Assembly: GCF_002863005.1 (NCBI RefSeq)
Contig: NZ_PKDG01000043.1
Span: forward strand, 1-64,000
Direction: 5' to 3'
From: Pseudoxanthomonas sp.
GTDB taxonomy: Bacteria; Pseudomonadota; Gammaproteobacteria; Xanthomonadales; Xanthomonadaceae
DNA length: 64,000 nt
A program made the translations under genes and the position numbers. Positions within the stretch are counted from its first letter, which is position 1, and each line of letters starts with the position of its first letter. Below are positions 12,023-19,225 of this stretch, one piece after another. The notes under the pieces were generated by a model, which saw only the letters and a list, made by a program, of their open reading frames with translations, had not been told where the DNA came from and did no database searches.

Positions 12023-12606
12023 TTGAACTGATGCGCCATGGCGACACCGGCCAGCGCAGCTACCGCGGCCAGATCGACGACCCGCTGACCGATCTCGGCT
12101 GGGCGCAACTGCGCGCCGCCGCGGTCGGCCGCGACTGGGACCTGGTGGTGTCGTCCACCCTGCAGCGTTGCGCCGCCTTCGCGCGCGAGCTTGCCGGCGC
12201 CCGCGGCGTGCCGCTGCAGCTCGACCCGCGCCTGGTCGAATACCACTTCGGCGACTGGCAGGGCGTGCCGATCGAGCAGATCGATGCCACCGACCGCGCG
12301 GCGCTGGGGCGCTTCTGGGCCGACCCGGTGGCGCATCCGCCGCCGGGGGCCGAGACCTTTGCGCAGTTCCGCGCGCGGCTGTCGGCCGCGCTGGACGACG
12401 TGGCCGCGCAGGCGCAGGACCGACGCGTGCTCGTGATCACCCATGGCGGCGCGATCCGGCTGCTGCGCTGCGTCGCCGAGGGCCGTGATTTCGGCGACAT
12501 GGCCGGCATCGACGTCGCCCACGCCTCGCTGCATCCCCTGGCTTGGCCGCCGCGGCAGGACATGGCGGGCGCTGGCGCCGCGCAGCGGCGTCCGGCGCTG
12601 GCGTGA
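12019..12606 (+). CDS. cobC: alpha-ribazole-5'-phosphate phosphatase (histidine phosphatase family)
   Basis: Removes the 5' phosphate of alpha-ribazole phosphate or adenosylcobalamin 5'-phosphate. The phosphohistidine motif MRHGDTG has His7 as nucleophile; [12 protein letters not shown] supplies the conserved arginine, and [12 protein letters not shown] has the second His142. The WQGVPIEQI and EYHFGDW segments are typical of CobC. The C-terminus (about residues 180-195) is a short Ala-rich tail. Its position between cobT and cobS favours CobC over a general phosphoglycerate-mutase-like enzyme. The stop overlaps the GTG start of cobS. Confidence 0.88.
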   Translation: MIELMRHGDTGQRSYRGQIDDPLTDLGWAQLRAAAVGRDWDLVVSSTLQRCAAFARELAGARGVPLQLDPRLVEYHFGDWQGVPIEQIDATDRAALGRFWADPVAHPPPGAETFAQFRARLSAALDDVAAQAQDRRVLVITHGGAIRLLRCVAEGRDFGDMAGIDVAHASLHPLAWPPRQDMAGAGAAQRRPALA

Positions 12607-13361
12607 TCGGCTCCGGACTGCGCGGCCTGCTGGTCGCGGTCGGATTCATGACCCGGATCCCGGTGCCGTCGCGGGCGTTCGGCGACGCCCGCGCGCAGGC
12701 GCTGTCGCTGGCCTGGTACCCGGCGGTCGGCCTGCTGCTGGGCGGGATGCTGCTGGCGCTGGCGTGGGCGACGTCGGGGCTGCCGCCCCTGCTGCAGGGC
12801 GCGCTGCTGCTGCTGGCCTGGACCGGGCTGACCGGGGCAATGCACCTGGACGGGCTGGCCGACAGCGCGGACGCCTGGGTCGGCGGCATGGCTGGCGACG
12901 CCGATGCGCGTCGCGAGCGCACGCTGGCGATCATGAAGGACCCGCAGTGCGGACCAGTCGGCGTGGTCGCACTGGGCCTGCTGCTGCTGCTCAAGTTCGC
13001 CGTGCTGGCGAGCCTTCCGGCAGCGGCGTGGCCAGCGCTGCTGTTGGCGCCGCTGCTGGCCCGCGCGATGCTGGTGCCGGCGTTTACCCGACTGCCGTAC
13101 GTGCGCCGCGGCGGACTTGGCGCGGCCCTGCCGGGTGCGCCGCGCGCCGCGTGCGTGCTGTCGCTGCTGGCGAGCGCAGCGGTGTGCGCGACGGCCGGCT
13201 GGCGCGGCGCGCTGGTGGTGGCGGTGGCGGTGCTTGTGTTCGCCGTCTGGTGCCGGGCCTGTCTGCGCCGGCTCGGAGGGATCACGGGCGATACCGCCGG
13301 CGCGCTGGTCGAACTGGTCGAGGTCGCCGTGCTGGTGGCGCTGGCGGCGACCCCGCCCTAG
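12603..13361 (+). CDS. cobS: adenosylcobinamide-GDP ribazoletransferase
   Basis: Membrane enzyme that joins adenosylcobinamide-GDP with alpha-ribazole (phosphate), the last assembly step. The 252-residue hydrophobic protein has FMTRIPVP near the N-terminus and the metal-binding MHLDGLADSADAW motif with Asp83, then RRERTLAIMKDPQCGPVGV and a GGITGDTAGALVE motif near the C-terminus. The GTG at 12603 overlaps the cobC stop (GTGA) and gives a normal N-terminus; an upstream ATG in frame would add 20 low-complexity residues. It closes the operon; metY follows after 148 bases. Confidence 0.92.
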   Translation: MIGSGLRGLLVAVGFMTRIPVPSRAFGDARAQALSLAWYPAVGLLLGGMLLALAWATSGLPPLLQGALLLLAWTGLTGAMHLDGLADSADAWVGGMAGDADARRERTLAIMKDPQCGPVGVVALGLLLLLKFAVLASLPAAAWPALLLAPLLARAMLVPAFTRLPYVRRGGLGAALPGAPRAACVLSLLASAAVCATAGWRGALVVAVAVLVFAVWCRACLRRLGGITGDTAGALVELVEVAVLVALAATPP

Positions 13362-13387
13362 GCAGCGCAGACGGCAGGTGGTGGTCG

Positions 13388-13459
13388 CCGCAGTCGAATG
13401 CGGTCGCCATCACCTCCGGCGATGGTTGGAGCTGAAACCATGCGGCTGCCCGATGGCGA
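13388..13459 (+). promoter_or_regulatory. inverted-repeat-rich leader before metY (unassigned)
   Basis: Three pairings are visible: CCGCA/TGCGG (13388-13392 with 13399-13403, 6-base loop), TCGCCATC/GATGGCGA (13404-13411 with 13452-13459), and inside it ATGGTT/AACCAT (13422-13427 with 13436-13441). They could form one hairpin plus a nested two-stem structure 50-120 bases before metY. I could not match it to a SAM or SAH riboswitch from memory, so this is a candidate structured leader only. In such GC-rich DNA some pairing arises by chance. Confidence 0.35.
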
Positions 13460-13509
13460 GCTGGGCTATCTTCCCGGGTCCTGAATTCGATCCGTGCCGC
13501 GAGTCCGTC

Positions 13510-14799
13510 ATGAGCAAGCAGAGCTGGAAGCCCGAAACCATTGCCGTCCACGCCGGCTACTCGCCCGACCCGACCACGCGTGCGGTCGCGGTGCCGATCT
13601 ACCAGACGGTGGCCTACGCCTTCGACAGCGCCCAGCACGGCGCCGACCTGTTCGACCTCAAGGTGCCGGGCAACATCTACACCCGGATCATGAATCCCAC
13701 CACCGACGTGCTCGAGCAGCGCGTCGCCGCGCTGGAAGGCGGGATCGGCGCGCTGGCGCTGGCCTCGGGCCAGGCGGCGATCACCTATGCGATCCAGACG
13801 ATCTCCGAGGCCGGCGACAACATCGTTTCCTCGGCCGCGCTGTACGGTGGCACCTACAACCTGTTCGCGCACACGCTGCCGCAGTTCGGCATCGAGACGC
13901 GCTTCGCCGACCATCGCGATCCGGAGTCGTTCGGCAAGCTGATCGACGCGCGCACCAAGGCCGTGTTCGTCGAGTCGATCGGCAACCCGCTCGGCAACAT
14001 CACCGACATCGAGGCGGTGGCCAGGGTCGCGCATGCGCACGGCGTGCCGCTGATCGTCGACAACACCGTGCCCACGCCCTACCTGCTGCGCCCCATCGAT
14101 TTCGGCGCCGACATCGTGGTGCACTCGCTCACCAAGTACCTGGGCGGGCACGGCAACAGCATCGGCGGCGCGATCGTGGACTCGGGCAGGTTCCCCTGGG
14201 CCGAACACAAGGCGCGCTTCCGCCGCCTCAACGAGCCGGACGTGAGCTACCACGGCGTGGTCTACACCGAGGCGCTGGGGCCGGCCGCCTACATCGGCCG
14301 CGCGCGCGTGGTGCCGCTGCGCAATACCGGCGCGGCGCTGTCGCCGTTCAACGCGTTCCTGATCCTGCAGGGCATCGAGACGCTGCCGCTGCGCATGGAC
14401 CGGATCAATGCCAACACCCTGGCCGTCGCGCGACGCCTGCAGGCCCATCCGAAGGTCGAGTGGGTCAACTACGCCAGCCTCGAGGGCCACGCCGACCATG
14501 CGCTGGCGCAGAAATACCTGCGCGGCGGCGGTGCCTCGGGCCTGTTCACCTTCGGCCTGCGCGGCGGGCGCGAGGCGGGCGCGCGATTCCTCGACGCCCT
14601 GCAGCTGTTCACGCGGCTGGTGAACATCGGCGACACGCGCTCGCTGGCCACGCATCCGGCCTCGACCACGCATCGCCAGCTTTCCCCGGCGGAACTGGCG
14701 CAGGCCGGCGTGAGCGAGGATACGGTGCGCCTGTGCATCGGCATCGAACATGTCGACGACCTGATCGCGGATCTGGAGCAGGCGCTGGCACGGGCCTGA
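13510..14799 (+). CDS. metY: O-acetylhomoserine sulfhydrylase / aminocarboxypropyltransferase
   Basis: PLP enzyme of the Cys/Met gamma-family that makes homocysteine from O-acetylhomoserine and sulfide. It begins MSKQSWKPETIAVHAGY; motifs are PIYQTVAYAFDS, YTRIMNPTTDVLEQRVAALE, the PLP lysine Lys209 in HSLTKYLGGHGNSIGG, and RLVNIGDTRSLATHPASTTH at the C-terminus. 429 residues is the usual MetY length, longer than MetB/MetZ. The ATG at 13510 is chosen by homology; an upstream open frame runs back into cobS and is not coding. The two methionine- and B12-related loci may be physically linked because B12-dependent MetH uses the product; that link is inference. Confidence 0.92.
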   Translation: MSKQSWKPETIAVHAGYSPDPTTRAVAVPIYQTVAYAFDSAQHGADLFDLKVPGNIYTRIMNPTTDVLEQRVAALEGGIGALALASGQAAITYAIQTISEAGDNIVSSAALYGGTYNLFAHTLPQFGIETRFADHRDPESFGKLIDARTKAVFVESIGNPLGNITDIEAVARVAHAHGVPLIVDNTVPTPYLLRPIDFGADIVVHSLTKYLGGHGNSIGGAIVDSGRFPWAEHKARFRRLNEPDVSYHGVVYTEALGPAAYIGRARVVPLRNTGAALSPFNAFLILQGIETLPLRMDRINANTLAVARRLQAHPKVEWVNYASLEGHADHALAQKYLRGGGASGLFTFGLRGGREAGARFLDALQLFTRLVNIGDTRSLATHPASTTHRQLSPAELAQAGVSEDTVRLCIGIEHVDDLIADLEQALARA

Positions 14800-14938
14800 G
14801 CGGCGAAGCCGGCGGGTCGGGCGGCTGGCCGGGGCTGGCAACGGCCGCTTGCCGCAGTCACGGCGGAAGAGGTCTGGTCGCCGGCATGCGCGATGCGACG
14901 GACATCGCGCTGCGTCCGGCGCCGCTCGCGAGCGGCAT

Positions 14939-15257
14939 TCAGATAAAGCGCTCCCGCAGCATCGCGACGCCCGCGCTCGCCGGCAGGCGCAGCTGCTCGC
15001 TGGCGTACGCGCTCACCGCACTGTCGACAGGATTGACCTCGATGACCTGCGCACGCCGTTGCCGCGCGCGCAGCGGCAGCGACGCGGCCGGATGCACCAG
15101 GCCGGACGTGCCGACCACCACCAGGACATCGCAACCGTCGATCGCGGCGCATGCGCGCGCCCACGCGTCCTCCGGCAGCGCCTCGCCGAACCAGACCACG
15201 CCAGGCCGGAACGGGCCGCCGCACAGGGGGCAGGCGGGTGGCGTCTCCCGGGCCCCA
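14939..15257 (-). pseudogene. NAD-dependent protein deacylase (sirtuin), 3' part only
   Basis: Only the C-terminal half of a Sir2-family deacylase remains. Visible are one zinc-binding pair (PPACPLCGG), the substrate-loop motif RPGVVWFGEALP, the nucleotide-binding VLVVVGTSGLVHPAASLP, and a final VIEVNPVDSAVSAYA region, ending in a stop at 14939. The N-terminal half, with the GAGxS NAD motif and catalytic histidine, is missing: around 15257 the sequence changes to a PepSY-protein fragment on the opposite strand. A normal sirtuin has about 230-250 residues; about 105 remain. The product could not be catalytic. This points to a deletion or recombination that joined two unrelated genes. Confidence 0.75.
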
Positions 15258-15903
15258 TGCCGACCCCGCCGTGCTTGAGCGATTGGTGGCGGAATGGGCG
15301 CCGCGGGGCGTGCGCTCCATCGACTTGCCTAAAGCCGAACTCCCGGTGTGGCAGGCATATTTCGCCAACGGCGAACGCGCCTACTTCGGGCCGGACGACG
15401 GCACCTTGCTGCTGCGACGTGGCCCCGACAACGACGTGCTGATGTGGCTGCACGAATGGCATGTGGCGCTGCTGGCCCACGACACGGGCAAGCAGGTACT
15501 CGGCATTATCGGCTGGATCTCGCTGGGGCTGCTCTTGAGCGGTTTGTACCTGTGGTGGCCCAAGCCTGGGCGCTGGCGATCGCACTTGAAGGTACACGCA
15601 CAGCCCCCGGCGCGAAGGTGGGCGACCTGGCACCGCAGTAGCGGCGCTTTGTTGCTGCCGCTTCTGCTGATGGCCACTGTGACCGGTGTAGGGATGGTCT
15701 ATGGCAAGGGTTTCCATGCCGTGCTGACGGCGGCGTTCGGTGGTGCCGCGCCGCCCACGCCGGTGCTGGCGGGCACAGTGGAGAAAGTGGCATGGGATCC
15801 TGTGCTGAATCAGGCGCTCCACGCACTTCCAAGCGCCCGTCTGAGCCGCGCGTCCAATGATTCCTCTGGCGTGATTCGCAAGCCACTTTGCGTGATCGGC
15901 TAG
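15256..15903 (+). pseudogene. PepSY-associated membrane protein, internal fragment
   Basis: The reading frame resembles the middle of PepSY/PiuB-type inner-membrane proteins often linked to TonB-dependent iron uptake: a PepSY-like stretch (ADPAVLERLVAEWAP ... GTLLLRRGPDNDVLMW), LHEWHVALLAHDTGKQVLG, a membrane helix GIIGWISLGLLLSGLYLWWP, and RRWATWHRSSGALLLPLLL leading into another helix. Full proteins have 350-500 residues and four helices; here the N-terminus is cut at the sirtuin junction (~15257) and the C-terminus stops after about 215 residues in unrelated sequence. No start codon with a ribosome site is evident. It is treated as a broken gene. Confidence 0.7.
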
Positions 15904-15980
15904 CAAACGAAGGTGGGATGCCAGTGCGGGATTCGGTGAGGGATGTCCGCTCTTGGCCGTAGCGGGACACCCGCGCGGTG

Positions 15981-16070
15981 TCAGGCTTCGACCCAGCCTA
16001 GCCAGCCTCCCTTCTCGCGGTAGAACAGGTAGGGCGGAGCGGTGTTGATCGATACATTAGCAACCCTCAT
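15981..16070 (-). CDS. small unknown ORF or gene remnant
   Basis: A 29-residue frame starting MRVANVSINTAPP and ending GWLGWVEA, ten bases after the stop of the 204-residue gene on the same strand. The aromatic, charged sequence looks like the C-terminal end of a longer protein rather than random translation, and no ribosome site precedes it. It may be a remnant left by rearrangement. I do not recognise a family. Confidence 0.25.
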   Translation of the reverse strand: MRVANVSINTAPPYLFYREKGGWLGWVEA

Positions 16071-16080
16071 GTACGCAAGG

Positions 16081-16695
16081 TTATGCCAAGTTGTAGTGAA
16101 TCTTCGCGTAAAACTGAGGCGCGCCTCTTGGCAACGAGGCGATCAACTCTGCCATAGCATCAGATAGCAAACGCGCGGCGCGGCGCGTCTCCGGTGGAGG
16201 GCTGTCATCGAGCTTATCTTCGATGAGCCCTCGATGGAAATACTCGGGAGCATTGCTGAGAAACGATTCGCGTGCTGCGTTCTTGGTGTTGCCAGCGCCG
16301 ACCATCAGAGTGACGCCTTCGCCCGTTGCGTAATAGTCGCAGTACGCCAAAAAGATTGATTCAGGTTTCCTTTCTGCTTCTTCAGTCGAGTCATGAATCG
16401 GCATCGAGATGACTCGGATTGACTCGGGGTCAATGCTGGAGCGGTTAGCCAGAACCTTCAGTAACAGGTCTGAGCGGCCATCTGCCAATGCTGCCGCTGG
16501 GCTTGCCCCAAGCTCCTGATCATAATCTAAGAGAAAGCGACCGAGTTTGCGCAGAAATGGCTCAGTGTCTTCCGGGACGCTAAAGATGCGCTGGCTGATC
16601 ATGTAGTGCTTCGGGAAAGCATCCATGAATGCTTCAGCGACAATGCCTTCAGCTTTTCGAAGCGCGCTTTCAAATTCTGAGTCTGAGCTGTCCAT
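16081..16695 (-). CDS. hypothetical protein in AT-richer islet
   Basis: A 204-residue soluble, acidic protein that I do not recognise. There is no signal peptide or membrane segment. The N-terminal third is mostly helical-looking (ESALRKAEGIVAEAFMDAF), the centre has a hydrophobic strand-like stretch (SIRVISMPIHD, IFLAYCDYYATGEGVTLMV), and the C-terminal part is helical with many acidic residues. The base composition is clearly more AT-rich than the flanking chromosome and codon use is more relaxed, suggesting transfer. The downstream neighbour is a small remnant; upstream on the same strand is the BPSL0761-family gene, 61 bases away. Such pairs occur in accessory islands, but no function can be assigned. 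Confidence 0.6.
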   Translation of the reverse strand: MDSSDSEFESALRKAEGIVAEAFMDAFPKHYMISQRIFSVPEDTEPFLRKLGRFLLDYDQELGASPAAALADGRSDLLLKVLANRSSIDPESIRVISMPIHDSTEEAERKPESIFLAYCDYYATGEGVTLMVGAGNTKNAARESFLSNAPEYFHRGLIEDKLDDSPPPETRRAARLLSDAMAELIASLPRGAPQFYAKIHYNLA

Positions 16696-16756
16696 GATCT
16701 AATTCCGCTGTATTGGGGTGTGCAGGTTCGCGACTTCTAAAGTGGCTCGCACGGGA

Positions 16757-17038
16757 CTATTCCTCTGGCCAGGATAGTCGTGTAGATCGCCTCAACGGGC
16801 CGTAACGAAGGTCTTCAGACCATGCAGGGCATTCACTTGGTGGTGCCAGTCCGATGCCAAGTCCGGACGAGTGTCGGAATATGGCCATCGTCGAGACGTC
16901 TTCTATGGTTGGGAAGTGGCGAGCGATGACCACCGCGCTACGCCTAATGTCAACGGGCAATCTCTTATCCCTTGCCAACTCAATCAGGAAACCTCCAGCC
17001 CATAGCAGGGCCCTTGTTCGTTCGTCTGGCATGGTCAT
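16757..17038 (-). CDS. BPSL0761-family small protein
   Basis: 93 residues if translation starts at MTMPDERTRALLWAGGFLIE; an in-frame ATG at 17074 would add 12 residues but gives a poorer match. The N-terminal half (MPDERTRAL, a helix ending in ELARD, LPVDIRRSAVVIARHFP) matches the BPSL0761 family of short proteins of unknown function found in accessory regions of Burkholderia and Xanthomonadaceae. The C-terminal half looks specific to this copy. The surrounding DNA is AT-richer than average. No partner is obvious; it precedes the unknown 204-residue gene on the same strand. Confidence 0.6.
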   Translation of the reverse strand: MTMPDERTRALLWAGGFLIELARDKRLPVDIRRSAVVIARHFPTIEDVSTMAIFRHSSGLGIGLAPPSECPAWSEDLRYGPLRRSTRLSWPEE

Positions 17039-17375
17039 TGCGGACCCTCTTAGATGCTTGCGTTCGAGAAGCATCTTTCAGAGCCGTCGCACAAGGTGCG
17101 ATCATGCTTCCGCTGCGTATTCGCTGCAACGCGCGGGTTGGCTAAGTTGTGGTTTACTGAGTTGGAATAATGATGGGTGTACGCACAGGATCCTCTGAAA
17201 TCCGGTGCTGCGCCAGACCCCATCTAGGGAAGATAGAACTTTATTTCCCTGTGGGTTCGCCCCCGACAGCTGTGCCACGATAGAACTTTAGGAGTTGCAC
17301 CCATTCGGCGGTGACCGCGAATCAATTAGTTACATTCGTTTCAGGATGAGACTTTGTTCTACATCCATAGACAGG
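17039..17375. other. gene-free AT-richer stretch
   Basis: About 340 bases between the BPSL0761-family gene and the terminator beside telA with no convincing gene on either strand. It contains a 12-bp direct repeat (17232-17243 and 17279-17290) and the sharp return from AT-richer islet DNA to GC-rich core DNA near 17375. I looked for tRNA-like sequence as an integration site and found none. Confidence 0.6.
17232..17290. repeat. 12-bp direct repeat pair
   Basis: GATAGAACTTTA occurs at 17232-17243 and again at 17279-17290, 47 bases apart, in the gene-free end of the islet. It may be a binding-site pair or attachment-site remnant, but could also be chance. Confidence 0.45.
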
Positions 17376-17405
17376 ACGGGCCGCGCAATGCGGCCCGTTT
17401 CTGTT
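17376..17405. terminator. stem-loop terminator beside telA
   Basis: A perfect 9-bp inverted repeat ACGGGCCGC / GCGGCCCGT (17376-17384 and 17390-17398) with a 5-base loop. The T-rich tract TTTCTGTTT follows on the plus strand; on the minus strand, where telA ends at 17427, the tail is CCTGTCT. It probably ends the stress operon and may work both ways. Confidence 0.6.
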
Positions 17406-17426
17406 TGGTAAGACGCGAACTTGCGA

Positions 17427-18530
17427 TCAGGAAGCTGCGGTGCCCGCCGTCGGCAGCGCCAATCGCTTTTCCAGATCTTCGCGCATGTCCACCAGCTCGG
17501 TGGACAGCTGCTTCCGCTTGGCCATGCCTTCGCGGTGGATCTCGCGGACTTCCTCCACCGTCCGGATCAGGGTTTCGTTGACGGTGCGCAGGGTCTCGAT
17601 GTCGATCACCGAGCGTTGGTTGGCGCGTGCGGTGCCGACGGCGGTCGCATGCACCAGCTCGGCGTTCTTGCGCATCAATTCGTTGCTGGCATCGTCGATG
17701 GCGTTGGCCAGTTCCACCGCGTTGCGCTGGTCGGCCAGCGACAGCTGGATGGCGAACTGGTTGCGCCACATAGGGATGGTGATGTCGCGCACGGCGCTGA
17801 ACTTCTCGATCAGCTGGATGGCATTGGCCTGGATCAGGCGGATCATCGGCAGCGTCTGGTCCGCCGCGTGCTGCAGTACCTGCAGGTCGGATACGCGCTT
17901 GTCGATCAGGCGCAGCGCGGTGTCCAGGGCGGCGCGGCGCGTGCGGGATTCCGGATCCTCCTTGCCCGCCAGCGTCGCCAGCTCCGCTTCCAATTCGGCG
18001 ATGCGGACGCGGCCGGCGGCTACGTGCACGCCGAGTTCGCGACGCTCGTCCAGCACGATGTCGTGCATCTGGTCGTACTCGCGTACGCGCTGCTGCTGGA
18101 TCTGCTGGGTCTTGCCCACGTCGCCCATCAGCTGGTCGATCTGGCGGTTGGTGGAGCTGTAGCGCTGGACCAGGTCGTCCTTGGTCGCGCGCATCTTGTC
18201 GATCAGCGGTCCCAGGATCGGCAGCTTGGAGCGGCCATGGAAGGATTCGAGATTCAGCGAGCGCGCGATGCGCACGACTTCGCCCAGCTTGTCGCCGCTG
18301 CTGTCGAGGTCGGCATTGCGGACCTTGTCCAGCAACTGCGTGCTGAAGGCGCTGGTCTTGGTGGTCGCTTCGCGGCCATAGGTGTGCAGGTTGCCGGGCG
18401 CGATGTCCTGCAGCGCCTTGGTCGCCTCCTGGATGCGCGGGATGTCTGCGCTTTCCAGGCCCAGGTCGGTCAGCAACTGCGGCGACAGCGCCGCGGGCAC
18501 CAGCGTCTGTTCGGATGGGGTCGTCGTCAT
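17427..18530 (-). CDS. telA: TelA-family toxic anion resistance protein
   Basis: A 367-residue helical cytoplasmic protein of the TelA/KlaA family, first named for tellurite resistance and often found with stress and phage-resistance genes; its biochemical role is unknown. Typical stretches are LLDKVRNADLDSSGDKLGEVV, RSLNLESFHGRSKLPILGPL, IDKMRATKDDLVQRYSS and, near the centre, MIRLIQANAIQLIEKFSAVRDITIPMW. Most of the chain has coiled-coil character. It is the last gene of a seven-gene minus-strand operon and overlaps the preceding gene by ATGA. In this setting a membrane-stress role is more likely than tellurite alone (inference). Confidence 0.88.
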   Translation of the reverse strand: MTTTPSEQTLVPAALSPQLLTDLGLESADIPRIQEATKALQDIAPGNLHTYGREATTKTSAFSTQLLDKVRNADLDSSGDKLGEVVRIARSLNLESFHGRSKLPILGPLIDKMRATKDDLVQRYSSTNRQIDQLMGDVGKTQQIQQQRVREYDQMHDIVLDERRELGVHVAAGRVRIAELEAELATLAGKEDPESRTRRAALDTALRLIDKRVSDLQVLQHAADQTLPMIRLIQANAIQLIEKFSAVRDITIPMWRNQFAIQLSLADQRNAVELANAIDDASNELMRKNAELVHATAVGTARANQRSVIDIETLRTVNETLIRTVEEVREIHREGMAKRKQLSTELVDMREDLEKRLALPTAGTAAS

Positions 18531-19225
18531 GTGGCCTCCTTGGGTAGGGTTCGCTGCGCGACCGCTGTCTGCGTGGCGGACGGGGCGGGCAGGTGTTCGA
18601 TGTGGGCTTCCAGCGCTTCTATCGTCCGCGTGGCGGAGGATAGCTGCATTCCGTGGTCGGCACCGGCGGCGACACCGAGCTGCTGGTCGAGCAGCACGGT
18701 CAGCCGGGGCAATTGCTGCGCGTGGCGCTCCGCGATGGCGAGTGCGTTGGCGGCGACCAGGTCCAGCTGGCTGGCGGTGATCTCGTAGGCGCTGCGCAGG
18801 GTGATGAGGTGCGCGAGCCGCGACGTCCCGGCGTGCGAGTCATCCGTGGCCTGCTGGCGCGCCAGGTCGTCGATCTCGCGTTGCAGGCGCGCGCATGCAT
18901 CGCGCAGTTGCTGCGCATGCGCGGCCAGCGTCTCATGCTGTCGGTGCAAGCGGGAGGCTTCGAAGCCGGCCTGCCGCAGCAGGATGCCGCTGCGCTCGCG
19001 CAAGGACCGTGCCTCGGCGGCCAGGCGGATGTCGCGGCCGATCAGCCGGCCCCAGAAGCCGACGCTCCGGCGCAACGCGCGCGGATCGGCGGACAGCAGC
19101 ACCGTGCGCAGGTCGCGCAACGTCGCCTGCAGGTCGCCCGCGCCGGCCTGCGCCAACGCACGGATCGCGGCGGCGTGTTCGGCTACGCCGATGGTGTCGG
19201 CGTCGGTGGAAGGCGGCAGGCTCAC
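18527..19225 (-). CDS. coiled-coil protein of the TelA/giant-ATPase operon
   Basis: 232 residues with no family I can name. The central part (about residues 25-180) is helical with heptad-like patterns rich in Leu, Arg, Gln and Ala (LRERSGILLRQAGFEASRLHRQHETLAAHAQQLRD in sections); there is no signal peptide or membrane helix. It overlaps the ATPase gene upstream and telA downstream by ATGA at both ends, so the three products are probably made in fixed proportion and may form a complex. In related operons a gene at this position usually encodes a short helical protein; that is memory, not seen here. Confidence 0.75.
   Translation of the reverse strand: MSLPPSTDADTIGVAEHAAAIRALAQAGAGDLQATLRDLRTVLLSADPRALRRSVGFWGRLIGRDIRLAAEARSLRERSGILLRQAGFEASRLHRQHETLAAHAQQLRDACARLQREIDDLARQQATDDSHAGTSRLAHLITLRSAYEITASQLDLVAANALAIAERHAQQLPRLTVLLDQQLGVAAGADHGMQLSSATRTIEALEAHIEHLPAPSATQTAVAQRTLPKEAT

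Noticed and set aside
14939..15199. Reading the 86-residue frame as a complete small protein
   Set aside because: It is the C-terminal half of a sirtuin, with homology continuing upstream of its first Met to the junction near 15257.
15928..15940. 13-base match (GGGATTCGGTGAG) to 309-321 in the ISCR end
   Set aside because: Too short, and the flanks differ; no oriIS-like sequence follows, so a second element end is not supported.
17039..17375. Search for a tRNA or attachment site at the islet boundary
   Set aside because: No cloverleaf or CCA-type end could be found on either strand.
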